Positions 17,801 to 23,348 of a stretch of 64,000 nucleotides of DNA are shown here, piece by piece. The notes under the pieces were generated by a model. It saw only the letters and a list, made by a program, of their open reading frames with translations, searched no databases and had not been told where the DNA came from. The translations under genes and the position numbers were made by a program. Source of the stretch: VRUE01 sp035556755 (GTDB taxonomy: Bacteria > Actinomycetota > Thermoleophilia > Solirubrobacterales > 70-9); the NCBI GenBank assembly GCA_035556755.1, contig DATMEP010000047.1, positions 3,515 to 67,514 on the forward strand, written 5' to 3'. Position 1 is the first letter of the stretch. Each line of letters starts with the position of its first letter.

Positions 17801-18497
17801 CAATGCCAGGAAGAACTCCGAACTGTCCGTTGCCAGACCCCGTCGTGCCAGCACCGCAGGTGTCCCCTCCGGCAATGTGAGCGGCCGTGCAGACGTTGCC
17901 CGGATTGTTCGGACCCTGGTTGACCCCTCCCCCGAACATCAACAAAAACTGACCCGTAGGCGAGAACTTCTGCGCTCGCCGAGCAGTCGCGTCGAAAACG
18001 TAGACATTTCCCTGTGAATCGAGAGCTAGGGCGGGGGCGCCGGTGAATTGGCCCACACCGGTGCCATTGGCGCCCGCCTGACAGACCACGGTACAAATCT
18101 CGAACTGATTAACCGGATTCGTGTCGCCGGGATCTCCGGGACCGGCGACATTCCAACCCCACGCCCTGACGAATTGCCCCCAGGCGGTGTACTCGCTGAT
18201 TCTTTTGTTGATCTGCTCGCCTACGAAGACATGGCCGTTATCGGGGTTCGTTGCGATGCCGCGAGACACGTTCACTTGGCCGCTTCCCGCGCCTTGCGGA
18301 GTGTTCCAGAAAAGAGGCGGCCCCGCGGAGGCGACGGCAGGAGAGAAAAGCGACGCTATGCATAGCGCAAGCACGAACAGTGTCCGCCTCGTCCCTAAGC
18401 GGTGCCTACGCGGAGCCCGTTCGAAGAATGCCACTCTCGCCCTCCCCCTTGAGTTCTCTCGATTACTCGCCAGTCCCAACCCGGTTCTGGCGACCAT
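14802..18497 (-). CDS. Giant secreted beta-propeller protein, partner A (copy 1)
   Basis: A 1231-residue protein with a long basic n-region before its signal peptide core (about 38-58). The N-terminal half is an NHL-type propeller (units such as GIATNPDNGHVFVGEQINKRI and ALDSQGNVYVFD). A fibronectin-like strand set follows (AYFVEYGTEDC, LTPGITYHYRFVAES). The C-terminal half is a TolB/PD40-like propeller with repeated D-G-S-x-V/A-x-F units. A poly-Pro stretch and a Lys/Arg-rich tail with two cysteines (RCGKGKRRVNRGGKARCVKK) close it. The ATG has AGGGAG 7 nt upstream. It overlaps partner B by 4 nt. Paralogue: 49397-53326. Function unknown; surface display is likely. Confidence 0.8.
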   Translation of the reverse strand: MVARTGLGLASNRENSRGRARVAFFERAPRRHRLGTRRTLFVLALCIASLFSPAVASAGPPLFWNTPQGAGSGQVNVSRGIATNPDNGHVFVGEQINKRISEYTAWGQFVRAWGWNVAGPGDPGDTNPVNQFEICTVVCQAGANGTGVGQFTGAPALALDSQGNVYVFDATARRAQKFSPTGQFLLMFGGGVNQGPNNPGNVCTAAHIAGGDTCGAGTTGSGNGQFGVLPGIGNYITVTPDDKVYVGDEKRIQRFDTNGIYQETLPDPEAVIGTQTVSAIASDSAGSLYVAFLLAGSDSKPNIYKLSQGGNLLTPTFLVGNPRSIALDPDGNLYTFDKSNTAVLGFNSAGQPIPGFEASDDFAGDLAVGSTGLAVNRCGAGHETHIYVSNSVATLPLRAYGVQPPDPAVCGDPPEVAPQIKDQTILSVHTDGALVQAKINPEFWADTAYFVEYGTEDCAMSTCEGRAPITGDIELGAGVVRADVSTAPVFLGGLTPGITYHYRFVAESGGGGPVRGVGGTELADGTGGTFTTFPLPVPPSACPGNDEFRTGPSAELPACRAYEMVSPVDKANGDVLAFPNLSGELTVFSQSAPNGNSLTYSSYQAFGDDALGSPWTSQYLARRDPATGWTSESLAPPRDGPSFYQEEKSFESPFKAFSEDLGIAAILQDTEPRLDPCAPLGFIGLYRRDNGSGSFESMICTDPSIGSVAFRPELQGFTPDGSYAAFRVRDALTLNAHPSAVDPDDNTTQCYLHHDGELHLLSVLPDGTANVEDCSLGTANETIQDPRGRRNSLEHAISEDGSRVFWTATGNGVGLGPLYMRINGDQDVDDECTEPTKACTVLISAGPTEFRTAAVDGSIVIYRRGTELFEYDVEAEKEEQIAAGVQGVIGASDSGKRVYFASTAALDGDAVAGQPNLYLHEGGVANFIATLASADVVAKNFPQAADNPIDDEPMKRSARVTPDGDHVVFMSHASLTGYDNTDQASGEPDAEVFLYNAGADALVCVSCNPSGRRPNGRELGVASGFGDIWAAAKIRGWANQLHATQPLSDDGSRLFFDSFDSLVLRDTNEKQDVYEWAKAGSGAECDAIGADVFVADSGGCLSLISTGESPADSEFLEASPTGDDVFIATLSSLTPQDTGLIDAYDARVGGGFPPPPPPPPDCAGEACQSPPAPPDDATPASSAFVGPGNAKSKPRAKRCGKGKRRVNRGGKARCVKKPTKQAKRGTRRAAR

Positions 18498-18547
18498 ATC
18501 GGAACTCCCTGGTGCTTGTCAAGGATTGATGTAGTCCTAAACCAAAG

Positions 18548-18582
18548 CCGCGCGGGGCCCAGAAGGTCTGGGCCCCGCGCGG
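18548..18582 (-). terminator. Very stable 16-bp hairpin, probable terminator
   Basis: Perfect 16-bp arms (18548-18563 and 18567-18582), all but a few pairs G-C, around a 3-nt loop. It lies 50 nt beyond the stop of the secreted-protein gene (18636) and upstream of the giant gene start at 18497. On the minus strand it is followed by CTTTGGTTTAGG, a weak U-rich tract. It separates two minus-strand transcription units. Confidence 0.7.
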
Positions 18583-18635
18583 ACAATCGATCAGGCTTCA
18601 CTCTGCTTGACGGCTATGCCAAGCGTTGAACCCGT

Positions 18636-19289
18636 TCAGTCACTGATCGAAACACCGATTGTTTCTTCTAGTTCGTTATCGGCGTCGACTGTGGCAGCAC
18701 CGACGTAGGAACCATCGTGGTAGGTACCCGCCGAGGCGGTGGCGCAACCAGGATCAACTGTGTATGTAATTTGTTCGTCGATGTTGACTGTCACGTCGAC
18801 ATCTGTCGGCGTCGCACTCGGTGTATTCTCGTATGTAATCTGGCTCAGCCCATTCTGTGATGGAACTGTAACCCGGCACACGGAGGTTGTAATCGTAATC
18901 TCGGTATCTTCCGGGCAGACGACGTCAACCGTACCAGTGTATTTATTAGCTTCCTCTGTCACCGGTTGATTGAATCGATACTGGCAGCCATTCATATCGA
19001 TCGTCGCGTTGAAGAGACCGAACGCTTTGCAACCAGTGTAACTGGGGGCAATCGTCAGCGACGTCTGGGGACCGGCTGCTGACCCGTGATATGTAGCGTG
19101 GGTACAGCTGACCGTTCCGGCGACCGTCGTGAATACGTCCGTTCCAATCTGTTCGCCTGTGATTGTCGCGGGATACTCGTGGGCTGTGAAAGTACCCGGG
19201 GTTTGGGCACTGGCGGCCGATGCGGCCACCGCACTCATCGCCAGGACGGCGACGACAGACAGCCCGAGGATCTTGAGATTGCGAATCAT
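18636..19289 (-). CDS. Small secreted protein, GVSISD family (copy 1)
   Basis: 217 residues from ATG 19289, chosen because AAAGGA lies 8 nt upstream and the protein then begins with a standard signal peptide (MIRNLKILGLSVVAVLAMSA, cleavage after SAQ near 29). The mature domain is about 190 residues, mostly beta by look, with six cysteines (SCTHATYHG, TGCKAFG, NGCQYRF, VVCPED, SVCRVT, GCATASAGTYHDGSY). It ends in GVSISD. The neighbour at 19608-20252 is a clear paralogue, and a signal-peptide remnant of a third copy lies at 20320-20439. The DNA is visibly less G+C-rich than the surrounding genes. Function unknown. Confidence 0.75.
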   Translation of the reverse strand: MIRNLKILGLSVVAVLAMSAVAASAASAQTPGTFTAHEYPATITGEQIGTDVFTTVAGTVSCTHATYHGSAAGPQTSLTIAPSYTGCKAFGLFNATIDMNGCQYRFNQPVTEEANKYTGTVDVVCPEDTEITITTSVCRVTVPSQNGLSQITYENTPSATPTDVDVTVNIDEQITYTVDPGCATASAGTYHDGSYVGAATVDADNELEETIGVSISD

Positions 19290-19607
19290 TCTCTTGATTC
19301 CTTTCGTCTTGATTACGTCCCGCCATTGACGGGACACGCAATCACTAGCCGGGGCGCCTTGCTCTAGTCAAGAAGTTTTGACCCATTTTGCAGTAGCGCG
19401 TGTAGAGGTCCCGATCGAATCGACGTTTCCCCTGCAAATCCTGTTTGATGAAATTTCGCGCGCGCCGATCGGTGCGTGGCATCGATCGGTGCATAGCCGG
19501 TTTCCGCAGACGACCAGGAAGGGAACTCTCACAACCCGACGTGGCCAGGAGACCCCGGCCCTAACTGACTGCGCAGCCCTGGCGGAGCGTCCGGCACGTT
19601 AGCTCGA
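19290..19607. other. 318-nt gene-free stretch with promoter and hairpins
   Basis: This gap between the two small secreted-protein genes holds a candidate minus-strand promoter (19342-19371), a 5' end hairpin GTCCCG/CGGGAC (19317-19335) and the start of the palindrome at 19603. Two direct copies of CGATCGGTGC lie about 17 nt apart near 19468-19495. I see no coding sequence I can support. Confidence 0.5.
19342..19371 (-). promoter_or_regulatory. Candidate promoter of secreted protein gene 18636
   Basis: On the minus strand TTGACT (19371-19366), an 18-nt spacer and TAGTGA (19347-19342) precede the gene. The expected start near 19335 coincides with the first base of the GTCCCG/CGGGAC hairpin (19317-19335), so the mRNA would begin with a stem-loop, a common stabilising arrangement. 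Confidence 0.5.
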
Positions 19608-19623
19608 TCAGTCGCTGATCGAG
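19603..19623. repeat. Inverted repeat across a stop codon
   Basis: Perfect 9-bp arms CTCGATCAG and CTGATCGAG with the 3-nt spacer TCG cover the stop codon (19608-19610) of the secreted protein gene. It could form a 3' end hairpin, but no T-run follows. Confidence 0.55.
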
Positions 19624-20252
19624 ACGCCGGTGGGGTTACCTTCTTCGTCGTCGGCGGTCACTGTGGCAGTTCCCGCGTAGGACCCGTCGGCGTAGCTTCC
19701 TGCCGCTGCGGTCGCGCAGCCGTGATCAACTGTGTATTTGAGTTCACTGGAGATGCTGATGTTGATTTCAACATCTTCCGAGTCGGTTGTATTCGTGTAT
19801 GTCATGGTCCCAAGGCCCGTTTGCGCAGGGAACCTCAACACGCAGGCAGCGCTTGTAACCACAATTTCAGCATTAACCGGGCAAGCGATGTCTGTGGTAC
19901 CGAAATATTTGTCTGACGCCTCTGTTTCGTCGATCTTGAATATGAGATCACATCCGTTTAGATCAATGGTGAATTTAAAAAAACCGAACGCTTGGCAACC
20001 AGTGTAGCTTGGCACCACTGTAAGACTACTGGTCGGTTCGTTAACTTCTCCATGATATGTCGTGTGGGGACAGCTCCAGGATCCAGCCGTCGTAGTTATC
20101 ACGTCCGTTCCCATTTGTTCTCCTGTTACTGTCGCCGGATACTGGTTCGCTGTGAACTCGCCTTCTTGAGCCAACGCGATGGGAGCGGCGGTGGCGGCTA
20201 TCGCGAGCATGACGCCCAGCGCCAGTCCAAAGGTCTTCGAAAAGTGGATCAT
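19608..20252 (-). CDS. Small secreted protein, GVSISD family (copy 2)
   Basis: 214 residues with a signal peptide (cleavage after LAQ, near 29). It aligns along its length with the neighbour at 18636-19289: F-T-A-N/H-x-Y-P-A-T-V/I-T-G-E-Q near the mature N-terminus, PSYTGCQAFG, GCATAAAGSYADGSY, and the shared ending GVSISD. The ATG follows AGGAGGGAG, an excellent ribosome site. The gene is less G+C-rich than its neighbours. Tandem duplication is evident. The repeated pattern of even cysteine number fits an exported, disulphide-stabilised beta domain; no activity can be assigned. Confidence 0.75.
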   Translation of the reverse strand: MIHFSKTFGLALGVMLAIAATAAPIALAQEGEFTANQYPATVTGEQMGTDVITTTAGSWSCPHTTYHGEVNEPTSSLTVVPSYTGCQAFGFFKFTIDLNGCDLIFKIDETEASDKYFGTTDIACPVNAEIVVTSAACVLRFPAQTGLGTMTYTNTTDSEDVEINISISSELKYTVDHGCATAAAGSYADGSYAGTATVTADDEEGNPTGVSISD

Positions 20253-20319
20253 GCTTACTCCCTCCTAGCTTGGGGTCAGCCGATCGCTTATGCGACCAGG
20301 CCATCGATCGAAGCTCTAC

Positions 20320-20439
20320 TCATCCTCCGAGGCCTAAGCAAGGACAGCCCACTTGGACACTGGCGGCCGACGCGACCACCGCACTCACCGCAATCGCGAC
20401 AATGAAGGACGACCAGAGTGCTTTTATACGAGGAGTCAT
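20320..20439 (-). pseudogene. Signal-peptide-only remnant of a third GVSISD-family gene
   Basis: A 39-codon reading frame (ATG 20439 to TGA 20320). Its residues 16-29 (IAVSAVVASAASVQ) match the signal peptide of the gene at 18636-19289 (LAMSAVAASAASAQ). The DNA is also alike over about 45 nt: CACTGGCGGCCGA and CGCGACCACCGCACTCA compare with CACTGGCGGCCGA and TGCGGCCACCGCACTCA at the other locus. Only about ten residues (VGCPCLGLGG) follow the predicted cleavage site and none match the family. I read it as a decayed copy in which everything after the signal peptide was lost, though a small exported peptide cannot be excluded. Confidence 0.6.
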
Positions 20440-20467
20440 GCCCTGGCACCCGACTGGCGTCCGCCAG

Positions 20468-21253
20468 TCATCCGAGGGCCTTGCGGGCCTCGGTGAAGAT
20501 CTCGTACTGGTTGTCCCTCGGCATGCGGGCCTTGCCGCTGCCGCGAAAGACGTTGGCCAGCTGCATGCCCACGGACTCGTAGATCTTTTTGAGTTCGTCG
20601 ACCGAGTAAAGGCGCTGGCGGAACGGGATCGGCTCGTACTTCTCGAAGACCTCGCCGATCTGGATCGGGACCGTGAAACCTTCCAGGTAGCGTTCCTCGG
20701 CGTTCCAGCGGTGGTCGCTGAGTTCCACGGTCGACTCGCCGGCGATCCAGCTTTTTTTCGGCAGGTGCTTTTCGGCGTGCAGGACGTTGGGGAGCTGCGT
20801 CAGGTGCCGTCCTCCCGAGCGGAGCGCCTGCGCGACGACCTCGAAGGTGCGGCGGTTCTCCTCCTCGGTCTCGAAGTAGCCGACGGCGCCGTCGTTGAGG
20901 CTCAGCACCAGGTCGAACTCGTCGTTGAAGTCCAGCTCACGCAGGTCGGCCTGGAAGAAGGTGATCTCCAGCGATTGCGATTCCGCCTCGCGCTTCGCCA
21001 TCTCGAGTAGCTCCTCCGAGATGTCGATCCCGACGACCTCGAAGCCCCTCCGCCGCAGCTCGAGCGAGTGGCGGCCGATCCCGCAGGCCAGGTCGAGCAC
21101 GCGCTCGGATCCCTCGGGTTTCAGCATCCCGACGGCGCGATCGACTTCGGCGACGGTCCTGTCCGCCCAGGGCATCTTCGTCGTGCTGTCAGCCGGAAAG
21201 CCCGACCGATACCAGTCGAGCGGAACCTCGACGTCTGCACCTCCTGAAACCAT
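20468..21253 (-). CDS. Class I SAM-dependent methyltransferase
   Basis: A 261-residue methyltransferase. Motif I is VLDLACGIGRHSLELRRRG (about 52-70), motif II acidic end VVGIDISEELL, and a following FFQADLRELDF segment with a D-L-V-L-S-L-N-D strand. The rest (HRWNAEERYLEG, EPIPFRQRLYSVDEL) resembles small-molecule methyltransferases of the UbiE/methyltransf_25 type. Substrate unknown. It is transcribed away from the double winged-helix regulator at 21333, with only 79 nt between, so that regulator is a good candidate for its control. The palindrome TAGTCT-GGA-AGACTA lies directly before its ATG. Confidence 0.85.
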   Translation of the reverse strand: MVSGGADVEVPLDWYRSGFPADSTTKMPWADRTVAEVDRAVGMLKPEGSERVLDLACGIGRHSLELRRRGFEVVGIDISEELLEMAKREAESQSLEITFFQADLRELDFNDEFDLVLSLNDGAVGYFETEEENRRTFEVVAQALRSGGRHLTQLPNVLHAEKHLPKKSWIAGESTVELSDHRWNAEERYLEGFTVPIQIGEVFEKYEPIPFRQRLYSVDELKKIYESVGMQLANVFRGSGKARMPRDNQYEIFTEARKALG

Positions 21254-21268
21254 TAGTCTGGAAGACTA
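21254..21268. promoter_or_regulatory. Operator-like palindrome before the methyltransferase start
   Basis: Perfect arms TAGTCT and AGACTA around GGA abut the ATG at 21253. The minus-strand hexamer TAGTAT (21273-21268) overlaps its edge and could be the -10 box, so a protein bound here would block transcription or translation of the methyltransferase. Confidence 0.5.
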
Positions 21269-21317
21269 TACTAATCGAAAAGTACGCCTTTGTTCCGATA
21301 GAGCACCGCTGATGTGC

Positions 21318-21323
21318 CATAAT
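21318..21323 (+). promoter_or_regulatory. Leaderless -10 element CATAAT of regulator 21333
   Basis: CATAAT stands exactly 9 nt before ATG 21333, as in the two paralogous regulator genes. No ribosome site is visible. Confidence 0.6.
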
Positions 21324-21332
21324 GGATTCCGC

Positions 21333-22331
21333 ATGGATGCTGCTTGCATCGGCGGGAACGGGAGCGAGGGGCGCACCGGGACGCGCGTCCTTACGCTGCT
21401 GGCGGCGCCGCTCAACGGCCTCATTCTGAACGAGCTCGCCCAGGGACCGCGGCGACTGGCCGAGCTCCGCCACGAGACAGGTTCTCCACCACAGACGACT
21501 CTCCGTACGCACTTAAAGCAGTTGGGCGAGATCGGGGTCGTCGCCAGGCGGCGACTCAACCTCTTCCCGAGCATCCGCGAGTACCACTTGACAGGCCTGC
21601 CCGGCAGAGAACTGCGCTTCGTCGCCACGACCCTGGAAGGTTGGCTGGCCAACGCCCCCAGCGAACCCTTGCCCGTCGGCAGCGACGCCGCACAAGCAGC
21701 GACCAAGGCCTTGGTCGATGGCTGGTCCTCGACCATGCTGCGCGCCCTGGCTCCCGGTCCCCTGACGCTGGGGGAGCTGAATCGAGCGGTGGGAGCGCTC
21801 GGCCGCCCCTCGATCGAGCGCCGTCTCACGGCGATGCGCCTCGCAGGATTGGTCGAGCCAAGCATCGACGCCGGCGACGGCACTCCCTATGCGGTCACCG
21901 AGTGGCTGCGACGAGGAGTGGCCCCGCTCGCCGCGGCGATCCGCTGGGAGCGCCACCACCTCCCGAACGACACCATGCCGATCGCCCCTCTCGACGCCGA
22001 GGCCGGTTTCATGCTCACCGCACCCCTGCTCAGACTGCCCTCGGAGCTGTCGGGCTCCTGCCGCCTGGGCGTGGAGTTCGAAGACCGAGGGAAGCACCAT
22101 CTGGCCGGAGTAACCGTCGTTGTCGAACAGGGCCGAGTCGCTTCCTGGACGACGCGACTCGAGAGCGGCGCCGCGGCCTGGGCCAACGGGCCTGCCGCCG
22201 CCTGGCTTCGCAATACGATCGAGGCCGATCCGAACCGCCTCGAACTTGGCGGGGACGAACGCCTCGCACTGGCACTGCTAGATGGCTTGAACCGCGCCTT
22301 GTTCGGCCCGATCAGCCGCCCGCCGCCCTAA
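21333..22331 (+). CDS. Double winged-helix (HxlR-like) transcriptional regulator, copy 2
   Basis: 332 residues from ATG 21333; the frame is open further upstream, but this ATG sits 9 nt after CATAAT as in its paralogues, and the similarity begins here. First winged helix about 15-85 (LAELRHETGSPPQTTLRTHLKQL), second about 120-190 (LGELNRAVGALGRPSIERRLTAMRLAGLVE), C-terminal domain about 215-325 (LLRLPSELSGSCRLGVEF, ending LDGLNRALFG). It is very close to the copy at 5198-6199. Divergent from the methyltransferase gene and convergent with copy 3. HxlR-type proteins usually bind as dimers; two domains in one chain could let a monomer cover a full operator. Confidence 0.8.
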   Translation: MDAACIGGNGSEGRTGTRVLTLLAAPLNGLILNELAQGPRRLAELRHETGSPPQTTLRTHLKQLGEIGVVARRRLNLFPSIREYHLTGLPGRELRFVATTLEGWLANAPSEPLPVGSDAAQAATKALVDGWSSTMLRALAPGPLTLGELNRAVGALGRPSIERRLTAMRLAGLVEPSIDAGDGTPYAVTEWLRRGVAPLAAAIRWERHHLPNDTMPIAPLDAEAGFMLTAPLLRLPSELSGSCRLGVEFEDRGKHHLAGVTVVVEQGRVASWTTRLESGAAAWANGPAAAWLRNTIEADPNRLELGGDERLALALLDGLNRALFGPISRPPP

Positions 22332-22358
22332 CCGACGACCGCCCGCTCGCGGCGGAGA

Positions 22359-23276
22359 TCAGACGCCGAACAGGACTTCGTGCAATCCGGCGAGGAGGAC
22401 GCCGGCGATGTCTTCGTCGCCTCCCACCTCCATCGGCCCAGCATCGGAATCGATCACCGTGCTGAACCAGGCGTTCAGGTCTCCAGTCGCCCAGGCATCG
22501 GGATCTCCCTCCAAGCGCGGCGTACAGGAGACGATCCTGCCTTCTTCGACGCGAACCATCGCCCCACCCCGGCGAGGCACCCCGCCCCCGGTCATCTCCA
22601 CAGTCAGACAGCACGAGCCGGAGAGGTCCGCGGGCAAACGCAGCAACGGCAAAGAGAGCATGAACGCGGCCTCGGCATCGAGCGGTGCAACCGGTGGGGC
22701 ATCGACCAGATGGCGACGCTCCATGCGGGCGGCCGCGACGATAGGCGCGAGCCCCTCGCGCAGCCAATCGGTGACCGAGTAGGCGGCCCCCTCCCCATCC
22801 GCGTTTCGCGCCTCTACCTGGCCGGCGAGCTGCATCGCCTCGAGACAGCGTTCCGTGGAGGAGTAACCCGCGACGTCGCCGAACCGGCTCAGTTCGGTGC
22901 GCGAGCGCGGTCCTGCGGCGAGGGTGTGCAGCATGGTCGACGACCAACTCCCGGCCAGTGCCTCGACCGCCTCGGTGGCACCGTCGCCGCCGAAGGGAAG
23001 CACGCCGCCAGGCGCCTTCTCCAGCCAGTCCTCGAGAACGGTGCTGACGAACAGCATCTCCCTGCCCGAGGGCGTGATCTTCGCTTCGAGCGAGCCGGCG
23101 TCGCGTCCGGGAATCTGGATCGCCGAGCCCAGGTCGTCTCCCAGCTCGGTCAGGCCCAGCGGACCGCCGGACAGAGCTCGCAGGATCTGACTGCTGACCG
23201 AAGACGCCAGGATCTGGAGGGTGCGCGAACCCGTGCGCTCCCCTATCTCTCCCTCACTGACCGGACTGACAGTCAA
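22359..23276 (-). CDS. Double winged-helix (HxlR-like) transcriptional regulator, copy 3 (degenerate first domain)
   Basis: 305 residues from TTG 23276, fixed by the CATAAT-9 nt-start arrangement shared with the other copies. The first winged helix is shortened: after LTELGDDLGSAIQIPGRDAG the segment that carries the recognition helix and wing in the paralogues (PPQTTLRAHLKEL and following) is missing, about 25 residues. The second domain (about 95-165, SRTELSRFGDVAGYSSTERCLEAMQLAGQVE) and the C-terminal domain (LLRLPADLSGSCCLTVEM, ending LAGLHEVLFG) are intact. It may bind DNA through only one domain. Convergent with copy 2. Confidence 0.75.
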   Translation of the reverse strand: MTVSPVSEGEIGERTGSRTLQILASSVSSQILRALSGGPLGLTELGDDLGSAIQIPGRDAGSLEAKITPSGREMLFVSTVLEDWLEKAPGGVLPFGGDGATEAVEALAGSWSSTMLHTLAAGPRSRTELSRFGDVAGYSSTERCLEAMQLAGQVEARNADGEGAAYSVTDWLREGLAPIVAAARMERRHLVDAPPVAPLDAEAAFMLSLPLLRLPADLSGSCCLTVEMTGGGVPRRGGAMVRVEEGRIVSCTPRLEGDPDAWATGDLNAWFSTVIDSDAGPMEVGGDEDIAGVLLAGLHEVLFGV

Positions 23277-23285
23277 GTGAGTCCG

Positions 23286-23291
23286 ATTATG
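23286..23291 (-). promoter_or_regulatory. Leaderless -10 element CATAAT of regulator 22359-23276
   Basis: On the minus strand CATAAT ends 9 nt before TTG 23276. The bases around it (TGACATAAT and then ACTTGACTG) match those at 5181-5204, so the promoter was duplicated together with the gene. Confidence 0.6.
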
Positions 23292-23348
23292 TCATGCAGG
23301 CGGTCACTTATGGGAATAGCCTGAGTTTTTCTCTCGGGCGAAACCGGC

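Noticed and set aside
19378..19602. 74-codon plus-strand frame between the two small secreted-protein genes
   Set aside because: It has no ribosome site and no plausible composition, and it overlaps the promoter zone of the minus-strand gene.
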